Source: Verrucomicrobiota bacterium (GTDB taxonomy: Bacteria; Verrucomicrobiota; Verrucomicrobiia; Opitutales; Opitutaceae). Taken from it: 8,993 nt of DNA. The stretch's first letter is position 1. Every line of letters starts with the position of its first letter. The notes beneath the pieces are model-generated. The model was not told where the DNA came from. It did not search any database and worked only from the letters and a program-made list of their open reading frames with translations. The position numbers and the translations under genes were made by a program. The stretch spans positions 1 through 8,993 of the forward strand of contig JAEYQF010000322.1 of the NCBI GenBank assembly GCA_023410155.1, given 5' to 3'. Positions 1-6,741 of the stretch are shown here, piece after piece.

Positions 1-2
1 GC

Positions 3-44
3 GCCCCTCTTGCGCTTCGTCCACGAGGGAGGAGTTTCGCATGA
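3..44 (+). CDS. possible 3' end of an upstream gene
   Basis: Reading frame 3 is open from the window edge to a TGA at 42-44 and ends in the residues APLALRPRGRSFA. That TGA overlaps the ATG of the next gene in the arrangement ATGA, the same 4-base overlap seen at the next junction (883-886). This suggests a translationally coupled preceding gene whose body lies outside the window. Only 13 codons are visible, so neither the family nor the reality of the gene can be settled. The strong Shine-Dalgarno sequence of the next gene (25-34) would lie inside its last codons. Confidence 0.3.
   Translation, partial: APLALRPRGRSFA
25..34 (+). promoter_or_regulatory. strong Shine-Dalgarno site for the methyltransferase
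   Basis: The purine run GAGGGAGGAG ends six bases before the ATG at 41 and favours this start over the in-frame ATG at 59. Confidence 0.7.
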
Positions 45-886
45 ACTCGAAGGTGCTCATGACCCACGCCCCTGGGCCGGCCACCGGCCTTGCCGCGCGC
101 GCCGCCGATTTCGGTCCCTGGTTTCACAACCTGCATTTCCCCGACGGCAGCCAAACCGCGCCCAACCACCCGCTCGGCGACTTCCCCGCGTTCAAATGGC
201 GCGACATCTCGCCGCATCTCCCGGCCGATCTCACCGGCTGGAGTGCGCTCGATATCGGGTGCAACGCCGGTTTCTACTCCCTCGAACTCGCCCGTCGTGG
301 CGCCCACGTCGTGGCGCTGGACCTGGATCCCCATTTTCTCCGGCAGGCCCGCTGGGCCAAGGAGCAGTTTCCCTTCGGCGATCGCATCGAGCTCCGTCAG
401 GGGCAGGTATATGACCTTGCCCGGTGGGATGAGCGCTTCGATCTCGTGCTGTTCATGGGCGTTTTCTACCACCTGCGTTATCCGCTGCTCGGGCTCGATC
501 TCGTCGCGGAGAAAGTGAAACGCCTGCTCGTTTTCCAGACGCTTACCATGCCCGGTATGGACGTAGTGGATACGCCCGACGATCAGGATTTCAACGACCG
601 GACCTCGCTGGTCGCCTCCGGCTGGCCCAAGATGGCGTTCATCGAGAAGAAACTCGCCGGCGATCCGACGAACTGGTGGACGCCGAACCACGCCTGCATC
701 GACGCGATGCTGCGCTCCACCGGCCTGCGCGTGCTTCAGCAACCAGGGCACGAGATGTATCTCTGCGAACCCGCCCACGCCGGCGGCGTGAAACGCGGCC
801 GCGCGTGGAACGAGGAGGAAATCCTCGCCGCCACCGGCCGTAGCGCAGTCGACACCACCTCCTCCTTTCGCACCACGCCCACATGA
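41..886 (+). CDS. CmoB-like SAM-dependent methyltransferase (TIGR04290-type)
   Basis: A 281-residue class I methyltransferase that should move a methyl or related group from S-adenosylmethionine (or a derivative) to an unknown acceptor in the cytoplasm. The SAM-binding motif I is LDIGCNAGFYS at residues 70-80, followed by the acidic loop LDLDP at 93-97. Residues 134-148 (FDLVLFMGVFYHLRYP region) closely resemble the motif IV region of CmoB, the tRNA wobble-uridine carboxymethyltransferase. The N-terminal WFHN at 27-30 and the GDPTNWWTPN block at 207-216 fit the DUF1698/TIGR04290 relatives, which are often found near glycan genes. That last point is family recollection. The ATG at 41 is chosen because GAGGGAGGAG lies at 25-34; a second in-frame ATG at 59 lacks a good ribosome site. 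Its stop overlaps the start of the ABC exporter (ATGA, 883-886), so both proteins probably serve one pathway. True CmoB is less likely, because no CmoA is in view and the gene sits with an exporter. Confidence 0.85.
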   Translation: MNSKVLMTHAPGPATGLAARAADFGPWFHNLHFPDGSQTAPNHPLGDFPAFKWRDISPHLPADLTGWSALDIGCNAGFYSLELARRGAHVVALDLDPHFLRQARWAKEQFPFGDRIELRQGQVYDLARWDERFDLVLFMGVFYHLRYPLLGLDLVAEKVKRLLVFQTLTMPGMDVVDTPDDQDFNDRTSLVASGWPKMAFIEKKLAGDPTNWWTPNHACIDAMLRSTGLRVLQQPGHEMYLCEPAHAGGVKRGRAWNEEEILAATGRSAVDTTSSFRTTPT

Positions 887-2661
887 CCACACCGCACGCT
901 CGGCCGAGCCGCTTGCGGCGAGCGTTGCAGTTCGCGTGGCCCTTTCGGCGCTCGGTCCTCCTGATCCTCTTCTTCACGCTGCTCGCCTCCGCTTTCAACG
1001 CGGTCGAGCCGCTCGTCTTGAAGTTGATCTTCGACGATCTGGGCGAGGGCCGCGGCGCGGAGCGGTTGATGTTTGGCATCGGGATCCTTCTGGGCCTCAC
1101 CCTGCTCCGCGAAGCCGCCAACGGTATCTCCAACTGGCTCACCTGGCGCACCCGGCTGGGCATCCACTTCTCCCTGCTCGAGCAGACAGTGGGCAAACTC
1201 CACCGCATGCCCCTGCGCATGCAGCGCAGCGAAGGGGTCGGCGCAATCATGACGCGCCTTGACCGCGGTATCCAAGGTTTCCTGACAGCGGTCACCCAGC
1301 TTCTCTTCAACACGTTCCCGTCGATCCTCTATCTCATCATCTCGCTGGTGATCATGTTTCGCCTCGACTGGAGGCTGGCGCTGCTCGTCCTCGTGTTTGC
1401 GCCTCTGCCCGCCATCGCCGCCGCAGTCGCCTCGCCCGAGCAGATCCGCCGCGAACGCAACCTGCTCGACCAGTGGGCGAAGATCTACTCGCGCTTCAAC
1501 GAAGTGCTCTCCGGCATCGTGACGGTGCGCAGCTTCGCAATGGAAGACATCGAGAAGCAGCGCTTCCTCCGCGACGTTTCCGCGGCCAATGCGGTGGTCG
1601 TCACCGGCGTGCGCACGGACGCGAGTTTCAGTGCCGCGAGCAATCTCGCCATCGCGCTCGCCCGGGTGGTCGCCATCTGCGCGGGCGGCATCTTCGTCGC
1701 GCGCGGGCAGATCACCCTCGGCACGCTCGTCGCCCTCCTCGGCTATGTCGGCGGACTCTTCGGCCCCGTGCAGGGCCTGAGTGGTGTTTACCAAACCGTG
1801 CAACGCGCCACGAGCGCACTCGACGAAATCTTCTCGATCCTCGACGTGCAGGAGCACCTCGGCGATTCGCCCCACGCGCGTGAAGTCACGACGGTAAAGG
1901 GCGACGTGGAATTCCGCGACGTCACGTTCCGTTATGAGCAAGAAGGCCGTCCGCTGCTCGATGGCGTGACCCTCTCCGTGCGCGCAGGCGAGACCATCGC
2001 CATCGTCGGCCCCAGCGGCTCGGGCAAAACCACACTCATGGCGCTGCTCATGCGTTTCTACGACCCGATGAGCGGCAGCATCCTGCTCGACGGCACCGAT
2101 CTGCGCGACCTGAAGCAAAGCTCCCTCCGCAAGAACATCGGCGTCGTGCTCCAGGATCCGCTCCTTTTTAACGATTCGATTCGCAACAACATCATCTACG
2201 GTCGCCTCGAGGCGAGCACCGCCGAGATGGAGGCCGCCGCCCGCGCGGCCAACGCGCACGACTTCATCCAACGCCTGCCGGAAAAGTATCAAACCTCCGT
2301 CGGCGAACGTGGCAGTCGCCTCTCGGTCGGCGAACGCCAGCGCATCACGATTGCACGCGCGCTGATCAAGAACCCGCGCATCATCATCCTCGACGAGGCG
2401 ACCGCCTCCCTCGATGCCGAGTCGGAGGCGCTGGTGCAGGACGCCGTGGAACAACTGATGCGCGGCCGCACGACCTTCGTGATCGCCCATCGTCTCGCGA
2501 CCGTGGTCAACGCCGACCGTATCGTGGTCCTCCGCGAAGGCCGCATCGCCGAGATCGGTCCGCACGAGGAGCTGATGCGCTTGAACGGCTACTACGCGTC
2601 GCTCGTTCGCCGTCAGACCCGCGGCCTGATCGAGAACAAAGACGAGCCCTTGGAAGCGTGA
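883..2661 (+). CDS. ABC exporter half-transporter (fused membrane and ATPase domains, MsbA-like)
   Basis: A 592-residue type IV ABC exporter half-transporter, expected to act as a dimer in the inner membrane and to move a lipid, glycolipid, peptide or small molecule outward using ATP. The N-terminal half has about six hydrophobic segments (near residues 24-45, 62-80, 138-160, 163-184, 250-272 and 277-300). The ATPase half has the A-loop Tyr351, Walker A GPSGSGKT at 376-383, Q-loop Gln424, an X-loop-like SVGERG at 472-477, signature LSVGE at 480-484, Walker B IIILDE ending in Asp504-Glu505, and H-loop His536. All catalytic residues are present. The signature is LSVGE rather than LSGGQ. Length is normal for the family. 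No Shine-Dalgarno sequence precedes the ATG (the run before it is pyrimidine-rich), so translation is probably coupled to the methyltransferase through the ATGA overlap. The substrate cannot be read from the sequence; the methylated product of the neighbouring enzyme's pathway is a guess. Confidence 0.93.
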   Translation: MTTPHARPSRLRRALQFAWPFRRSVLLILFFTLLASAFNAVEPLVLKLIFDDLGEGRGAERLMFGIGILLGLTLLREAANGISNWLTWRTRLGIHFSLLEQTVGKLHRMPLRMQRSEGVGAIMTRLDRGIQGFLTAVTQLLFNTFPSILYLIISLVIMFRLDWRLALLVLVFAPLPAIAAAVASPEQIRRERNLLDQWAKIYSRFNEVLSGIVTVRSFAMEDIEKQRFLRDVSAANAVVVTGVRTDASFSAASNLAIALARVVAICAGGIFVARGQITLGTLVALLGYVGGLFGPVQGLSGVYQTVQRATSALDEIFSILDVQEHLGDSPHAREVTTVKGDVEFRDVTFRYEQEGRPLLDGVTLSVRAGETIAIVGPSGSGKTTLMALLMRFYDPMSGSILLDGTDLRDLKQSSLRKNIGVVLQDPLLFNDSIRNNIIYGRLEASTAEMEAAARAANAHDFIQRLPEKYQTSVGERGSRLSVGERQRITIARALIKNPRIIILDEATASLDAESEALVQDAVEQLMRGRTTFVIAHRLATVVNADRIVVLREGRIAEIGPHEELMRLNGYYASLVRRQTRGLIENKDEPLEA

Positions 2662-2666
2662 TTCCT

Positions 2667-2685
2667 CACCCGGCGTGACCGGGTG
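2667..2685 (+). terminator. hairpin after the ABC exporter, possible terminator
   Basis: A perfect 7-bp stem, CACCCGG / CCGGGTG, with loop CGTGA begins five bases after the exporter stop codon. It lies between convergent genes, where a terminator is expected. No T-run follows (the next bases are ccgacttccgcttc), so it could be a weak, Rho-assisted or 3'-end-stabilising hairpin rather than a classic intrinsic terminator. Confidence 0.5.
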
Positions 2686-2748
2686 CCGACTTCCGCTTCA
2701 CACGGGCGCGACTCGGTCCGCATCTCGCGTCGAGGCCGTCCGCACCGT

Positions 2749-2763
2749 GCCCCGACCGGGGGC
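2749..2763 (-). terminator. small GC hairpin after the topoisomerase gene
   Basis: GCCCC / GGGGC with a five-base loop lies 16 bases beyond the topoisomerase stop on the minus strand. The stem is short and has no U-run, so it is only a weak candidate for the 3' end of the minus-strand unit. Confidence 0.25.
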
Positions 2764-2778
2764 GGCTTGTGGACCGAC

Positions 2779-3939
2779 TCAAGCCGCTTTGCGTCGCGAC
2801 TGCGGAGCGGGAAGCTGACGCTTCTTCCTCTCCTGTCGCAGCCGAAGTTCGAGAAACGCGAGGACCGCACCCTCTTCGGCATTGAGGCCACTCAAGTCGT
2901 GCTTCAGCGCTTGCTCAGCCCGCTTTTCCAACTGCGCGATCGTTTCTCCCTGCAGGTAGCTGTTCATCACCACGGGGTGAATGTAGCATTTCTTGCATAC
3001 GGCCGGCGTGTTCCCCAGTCGCTCAGAGACGCGCTCGATCGCCTGCACGAGGTTCTTCTTCGCCTGTGCCTTGGTGTCGAATTTTTCGAACTCTCGCAAC
3101 GCCAGCGCCGCGAGCACCGTCCCCGCCCACGTGCGAAAATCCTTCGCGGAAAATTCCTCGCCGGCGATCTCGTGCAGATATGCGTTCACGTCACTCGAAC
3201 CGATCTTCTGCGGTTCGCCACGGTCATCCTCGTATTGAAAGAGATCCTGCCCCGGCAGATCCTGCGCCTGACGCACGATTTTCGCGAGGCGCGGGTCATG
3301 CAGATCGATCTCGTGCTGCTTCCCGCTCTTGCCGCGGAACTCGAAGTGCATCGTGCCGCCGCGAATCCTCACGTGTCGATCGCGCATCGTGCTCAGGCCG
3401 AACGAGCGGTTCTGCTTCGCGTATTCCTCGTTGCCGATGCGGATGAGCGTCGTCTCGAGCAGCCGCACGAGGGCGGCAAGGACCTTCCGGCGGTCGAGAC
3501 GCTTACGCGCCAAGTCTCGCGCCACGCGGCGCCGGATGCGCGGCAGCGCCCGACCAAACGCCAAGGTGCGCTCGAACTTGTTTTCGTCGCGGACCGATTT
3601 CCAGTCGTCGTGATACCGATATTGCTTCCGTCCGCGGGCATCGCGGCCGGTGGCCTGGATGTGGCCATTCTCTGCCGGACAAATCCACACGCCGGTCCAG
3701 GCCGGCGGGATCACCAGTCGCCCGATGCGGCGCAGCGTATCCTTATCTTTGATACGCGCGCCGGCGGCATCACGATACACGGGCTTCCCGCCGCGCATCT
3801 CCCGGGTGATGCCCGGCGAGTGATCGGAGACATAACGCAGCCCCGCCGCCCGTGCCGCCGCGATCCCTTCGGCAACGGCGGGCGGCGGACGGGCGGGCAT
3901 GGAGGAATCGGGGCGGGGCATGCCGTTGATAGTGGACAC
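2779..3939 (-). CDS. DNA topoisomerase IB (poxvirus-like bacterial type)
   Basis: A 386-residue type IB topoisomerase that relaxes positive and negative supercoils through a 3'-phosphotyrosine nick, without ATP. All five active-site positions align with the vaccinia and Deinococcus enzymes: Arg167 (in LIRIGNEEY), Lys204 (in FRGKSGKQHE), Arg269 (in DFRTWAGT), Asn310 (in LGNTP; Asn as in Deinococcus where vaccinia has His) and the nucleophile Tyr319 (in VCKKCYIHP). The N-terminal DNA-binding part includes LRYVSDHSPGI at 34-44 and the VIPPAWTGVWICP segment at 76-88. A lysine- and arginine-rich tail ends the protein (366-386). GTG at 3939 is chosen because GAGG lies seven bases upstream; ATG codons at residues 7 and 14 have no comparable site. 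The gene follows the SPW membrane protein by 27 bases on the same strand, with no visible terminator between, so they are probably co-transcribed. Confidence 0.95.
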   Translation of the reverse strand: MSTINGMPRPDSSMPARPPPAVAEGIAAARAAGLRYVSDHSPGITREMRGGKPVYRDAAGARIKDKDTLRRIGRLVIPPAWTGVWICPAENGHIQATGRDARGRKQYRYHDDWKSVRDENKFERTLAFGRALPRIRRRVARDLARKRLDRRKVLAALVRLLETTLIRIGNEEYAKQNRSFGLSTMRDRHVRIRGGTMHFEFRGKSGKQHEIDLHDPRLAKIVRQAQDLPGQDLFQYEDDRGEPQKIGSSDVNAYLHEIAGEEFSAKDFRTWAGTVLAALALREFEKFDTKAQAKKNLVQAIERVSERLGNTPAVCKKCYIHPVVMNSYLQGETIAQLEKRAEQALKHDLSGLNAEEGAVLAFLELRLRQERKKRQLPAPQSRRKAA

Positions 3940-3966
3940 GCCGCGGCCTCGGTTCCGATCCGCTCG

Positions 3967-4344
3967 TCACATCACGGTGCGAGTCGGCGTGGACGGCGCC
4001 ACTGTCGACTCGACCCGCGTCATCAGCGAAGCGCCGATCTCGAGAACACCCACGAGCACGTGCGGCACCCAGACTTGGTCGGCGAACCCGAACAGCCAGG
4101 GAGAGGCCGCGAGCAGCACGCCGCTCAGGAGGTCGAACGTGAGGTGAACCTTCATCGGGATGAGCTTGGCGACGCTGAGTTCGTAACGGGTGATCAAGCT
4201 GTAGATCAGGGCAGCCACGCCGAGCATCACGGGGATGCGCGAAGCGGCGCCGGGGGGCAGTTGGAACAGCTGCGGAGCAAAGATCAGCAGCAGTCCGACG
4301 ATATAATCCAAGGCTCCGTGAGCCCGCGTTGAGATGAATCGCAT
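3967..4344 (-). CDS. SPW repeat-family small integral membrane protein
   Basis: A 125-residue inner-membrane protein with four predicted helices (near residues 13-29, 36-52, 68-86 and 91-108). The SPW signature is at 81-83 in LLAASPWLFGF. Residues 12-29 look like a degenerate first copy of the same unit (GLLLIFAPQLF, with APQ in place of SPW), so the protein is an internal duplication with an offset of 58 residues. SPW proteins have no established function. The true start is the ATG at 4344-4342: AAGGAG lies eight bases before it, and the longer open frame upstream has no membrane-protein character. A -10 box at 4405-4410 and several inverted repeats precede it. The topoisomerase IB gene follows after 27 bases, which suggests one transcript and perhaps a shared stress response (inference). 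Confidence 0.88.
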   Translation of the reverse strand: MRFISTRAHGALDYIVGLLLIFAPQLFQLPPGAASRIPVMLGVAALIYSLITRYELSVAKLIPMKVHLTFDLLSGVLLAASPWLFGFADQVWVPHVLVGVLEIGASLMTRVESTVAPSTPTRTVM

Positions 4345-4351
4345 GGCGAAG

Positions 4352-4357
4352 TCTCCT
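4352..4357 (-). promoter_or_regulatory. Shine-Dalgarno site that fixes the SPW start
   Basis: The minus strand reads AAGGAGACTTCGCC before the ATG, giving AAGGAG with good spacing. It decides for the 125-residue product over the longer open frame. Confidence 0.75.
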
Positions 4358-4369
4358 TGTGATGGTTGA

Positions 4370-4385
4370 GGTTCAGTGTTGAACC
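4370..4385. repeat. inverted repeat in the SPW 5' leader
   Basis: GGTTCA / TGAACC with a four-base centre (GTGT), perfect over 6 bp, sits between the -10 box and the ribosome site of the SPW gene. It could be a second operator or a leader hairpin. Confidence 0.45.
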
Positions 4386-4402
4386 GGCGCAGTGCGCACC
4401 GG
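4384..4402. repeat. second, GC-rich inverted repeat in the SPW 5' leader
   Basis: CCGGCGC / GCG-CA-CCGG pair around the centre AGT, with a two-base bulge. It directly abuts the previous repeat and lies just downstream of the -10 box, around the expected transcription start. Confidence 0.35.
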
Positions 4403-4404
4403 CG

Positions 4405-4410
4405 AGTATA
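4405..4410 (-). promoter_or_regulatory. -10 box of the SPW-topoisomerase unit
   Basis: On the minus strand the hexamer reads TATACT (five of six bases of the sigma-70 consensus), about 60 bases upstream of the ATG. The hexamer at the 17-base -35 distance (CGATGA, 4433-4428) is poor, so transcription may need an activator or another sigma factor. Confidence 0.45.
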
Positions 4411-4415
4411 AGGTA

Positions 4416-4429
4416 GATTCGCCCGAATC
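4416..4429. promoter_or_regulatory. palindrome in the -10/-35 spacer, operator candidate
   Basis: GATTCGCCCGAATC is a perfect 6-bp inverted repeat with a two-base centre. It starts five bases upstream of the TATACT box, a classic place for a repressor or activator dimer. No specific regulator is recognised. Confidence 0.4.
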
Positions 4430-4585
4430 ATCGCACCACCCGGCGAACTTCCGGGCCGCGAAAGAAGCCGGTTGCCACGAGCGGCATGGGGATTTGCCTC
4501 AGGAACAAGCGCCTGAACGCACTGAACCCCTCCGAGAATCCCCGGTCTTCGGCAGGCGCGGTGAGGCGCACCGCTGTTCCACCCC

Positions 4586-5854
4586 GTGCTTCGTTTCTGG
4601 CTGCCATTTCTCGCTCTTCTCACCCTCGCCGGTTGCCGTGACCGCGCGGAGGACGGCGTGCATGTGATCCGCGTGTGGTCCCACCAAGGCCAGGAAGCGG
4701 AGAACCGCGCGATGCGCGAGATGGCGGCGGCGTTCAATGAGGCCCACGCGAGTCGTGGGGTGCAGGTGGCGATCACGTTCTTTCCGGATTTTCAATACGC
4801 GGAAAAGATCGCGATCGCCGCAGCGGCTCACGATTTGCCGGACGTGCTGGATCTCGACGGCCCGACCGTCGCGCGATTCGCCACCGCTGGCGTGCTGCAG
4901 CCGATCGGCCACTGGTTTACGAGCGAAGAGCTGGGAGATTTTCTCCCCACGATCGTCCAACAGGGCACCATCGGCGGGCGCCTTTACGCGCTGGGTGCCT
5001 TCGAGTCAGCGGCCGTGCTCTACTACGATCGAGCGATGTTCGCGCGGGCGGGCGTGGAGCCGCCCTCCTTTCCGCACGGCTGGAGCTGGAGCGAGTTCCT
5101 GCAGGCGTGCGCGCTGCTGCGCGCGGCGGAGATCGATCCTGTCGCCCTGCACATGAACGAGAGCGCCGACGAGTGGTTCACGTATGCATTCCTGCCGGTC
5201 GTATGGTCGGGCGGCGGATTCATCATCGACGGCGAGGCCAACCGCGTCACCGGCCTGCTCACGAGCGAGGAAACCGTGCGCAACCTGCGACTCTGGCAGA
5301 ACCTCTTCCTTCGCGGTTTCGCCGCCGCCAATCCGGTGGATCCCGATCCGTTTGGGAGCGGAACCGTCGCAATGGACTGGAGCGGCCACTGGATGGCACG
5401 CTCGCATGCCAGGAACAAGGGCGAGAACCTCGGCGTGATGCCGCTCCCCACCATCGGCGATGCGCCCGTCGCGCCCTGCGGCAGTTGGTGCTGGGGCATG
5501 ACCGCCTCGGCACGGGAACCGGACCTCGCCGCCCTCTGGCTCCGCTGGGTGACCGATCCGGTGCAGGGCGTGGAGCGGATCGTGCGCGCCAACGGCGCGG
5601 TGCCCGCCCCGCGCTCGGCGTTTGCCGCGTTTCCCGAATACGAGCGCCCCCCGTATCCGCTTTTCCGATACCAGCTGGAGAATTTCGCGAGGCCCCGGCC
5701 GCGCACGCCCCACTATGCGACGCTCACGATGCAGTTCGCCGGTGCGCTCCGGGACATCGCGCAGGGAACCCCGGTCGAAGCGCGCCTCGCCGCCGCCGAG
5801 CGCGAGATTCAGGCCGTGATCGATCGCCGGGCGGCCAGGGAGGCAGGGCGATGA
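4586..5854 (+). CDS. sugar ABC transporter substrate-binding lipoprotein (family 1)
   Basis: A 422-residue extracytoplasmic solute-binding protein of the CUT1 (maltose, glycerol-3-phosphate and oligosaccharide) class. The N-terminus MLRFWLPFLALLTLAGC is a lipoprotein signal with lipobox LAGC and acylated Cys17. Next come the first core strand VIRVWSHQG (27-35), the segment DLPDVLDLDGP (83-93), the hinge-like GGRLYALGAFESAAVLYYDRAMF (130-152) and the late GSGTVAMDWSGHW segment (257-269), all typical of family 1 binding proteins. The start is a GTG without a clear Shine-Dalgarno sequence; a stop at 4562-4564 rules out a longer form, and the short signal peptide fits this start well. Two permease genes follow, the first overlapping by ATGA, so this is the first gene of an importer operon. 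Which sugar is bound cannot be told. Confidence 0.92.
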   Translation: MLRFWLPFLALLTLAGCRDRAEDGVHVIRVWSHQGQEAENRAMREMAAAFNEAHASRGVQVAITFFPDFQYAEKIAIAAAAHDLPDVLDLDGPTVARFATAGVLQPIGHWFTSEELGDFLPTIVQQGTIGGRLYALGAFESAAVLYYDRAMFARAGVEPPSFPHGWSWSEFLQACALLRAAEIDPVALHMNESADEWFTYAFLPVVWSGGGFIIDGEANRVTGLLTSEETVRNLRLWQNLFLRGFAAANPVDPDPFGSGTVAMDWSGHWMARSHARNKGENLGVMPLPTIGDAPVAPCGSWCWGMTASAREPDLAALWLRWVTDPVQGVERIVRANGAVPAPRSAFAAFPEYERPPYPLFRYQLENFARPRPRTPHYATLTMQFAGALRDIAQGTPVEARLAAAEREIQAVIDRRAAREAGR

Positions 5855-6741
5855 CCCCTTGGCGACGGAACCAGGCGCGGCTCGCGCCGCTGTTTCTCGC
5901 GCCCGCGCTGGCACTCCTGGGCGTCTTCGTCGTCTGGCCGATGATCCGCGCCGCGCTCTGGAGCGTGAGCAACGCCGACTTGCTCGCGCCGGACGAGAGC
6001 ACGGTCGTCGGGCTCGCGCACTACTCGGATCTGCTCGCCGATCCGCGCTTTCGCCGGGCGTTCGCCAACACCGCGGTGTTCGCGTTGATGGTGGTGCCGC
6101 TGCAAACCGCCGGTGCATTCCTGCTCGCCCTGTGGGTCAATCGGCCCGAGCCGGCGTGGCGCTGGTTGCGCACGGTGTTCTTCGTGCCGGTGGTCGTCTC
6201 GATGCCGGTGCTCGCGGTGTTATGGACGATGCTCTACCAACCCGCCGAGAGCGGCGAGATGGGCCTGGTCAACGCCGCGTTGGGACTGGTCGGCATCTCG
6301 TCACAAGCCTGGCTGCGCGATCCCACGCTCGCCCTGCCCGCGATCGCCGCGATGTCGATCTGGCAAGGCGTGGGTTTGCAGATGATGGTGTTCCTGGCCG
6401 GCCTGCAAAACGTCCCTCGCGCCCTGCTCGATGCCGCGCAGGTCGACGGCGCGTCAGCGTGGCAGCGCGTGTGGCATGTGGTGCTCCCGAATCTGCGCAA
6501 CACGATCGGCTTCGTGCTCACGGTCACGACGATCCTGGCGTTCCGGCTCTTCGTGCAGCCGTATTTGATGACGCGTGGCGGCCCCGGCACGAGCACGCTG
6601 TCGCTCGTGCAGGCGATCTACGAGATGACTTTTCTCAACCAGGACCTCGGACGCGCGTGCGCCGCGGCGTTCTTGTTCCTCGTCATCGTCGGGGTGGTCG
6701 CGCTCGTGCAGCGGCACTGGCCCAGGGAGGACCGCTCGTGA
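5851..6741 (+). CDS. sugar ABC transporter permease, MalF/UgpA type
   Basis: A 296-residue inner-membrane permease, one half of the translocation channel for the substrate delivered by the preceding lipoprotein. Six hydrophobic segments lie near residues 13-33, 71-97, 107-130, 162-183, 216-238 and 267-287. The EAA loop that docks the ATPase is at 192-213 (LLDAAQVDG then VLP), followed by the family hallmark LMTRGGPGTST at 239-249. The ATG at 5851 overlaps the stop of the binding-protein gene and has GGGAGG with a seven-base spacer (block CCAGGGAGG at 5835-5843). The longer open frame upstream is only an out-of-frame reading of the binding-protein gene. Its end overlaps the next permease by GTGA. 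Confidence 0.93.
   Translation: MTPWRRNQARLAPLFLAPALALLGVFVVWPMIRAALWSVSNADLLAPDESTVVGLAHYSDLLADPRFRRAFANTAVFALMVVPLQTAGAFLLALWVNRPEPAWRWLRTVFFVPVVVSMPVLAVLWTMLYQPAESGEMGLVNAALGLVGISSQAWLRDPTLALPAIAAMSIWQGVGLQMMVFLAGLQNVPRALLDAAQVDGASAWQRVWHVVLPNLRNTIGFVLTVTTILAFRLFVQPYLMTRGGPGTSTLSLVQAIYEMTFLNQDLGRACAAAFLFLVIVGVVALVQRHWPREDRS

Larger units (their letters stand above)
4345..4585. other. divergent control region between the SPW gene and the sugar importer
   Basis: A 241-base stretch without a supportable gene; short open frames crossing it show no family features. On the minus-strand side it holds the SPW ribosome site, a TATACT -10 box and three inverted repeats. On the plus-strand side I see no convincing -35/-10 pair for the importer. 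A further short stem, CCCGG / CCGGG, lies at 4439-4455, and a loose one surrounds 4532-4552. Confidence 0.6.

Noticed and set aside
736..2565. 609-codon open frame on the minus strand across the ABC exporter
   Set aside because: It is the antisense shadow of a clear, complete transporter gene in GC-rich DNA; its translation has long Asp, Glu, His and Arg runs and no family motif.
2683..4332. 549-codon open frame on the plus strand opposite topoisomerase IB and the SPW gene
   Set aside because: Both minus-strand genes have intact motifs and ribosome sites; this frame has low-complexity Arg/His-rich content and no recognisable domain.
4345..4776. Longer SPW protein with a 144-residue N-terminal extension
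   Set aside because: The extension runs antisense into the binding-protein gene, lacks family similarity and is bypassed by the strong AAGGAG site before the internal ATG.
5107..5850. N-terminal extension of the first permease in the same frame
   Set aside because: It overlaps the binding-protein gene out of frame; the ATG at 5851 has a good Shine-Dalgarno site and begins right before the first membrane helix.
5859..6737. N-terminal extension of the second permease in the same frame
   Set aside because: It is an out-of-frame reading of the first permease, arginine-rich and without membrane segments; the GTG at 6738 fits family length and has a ribosome site.
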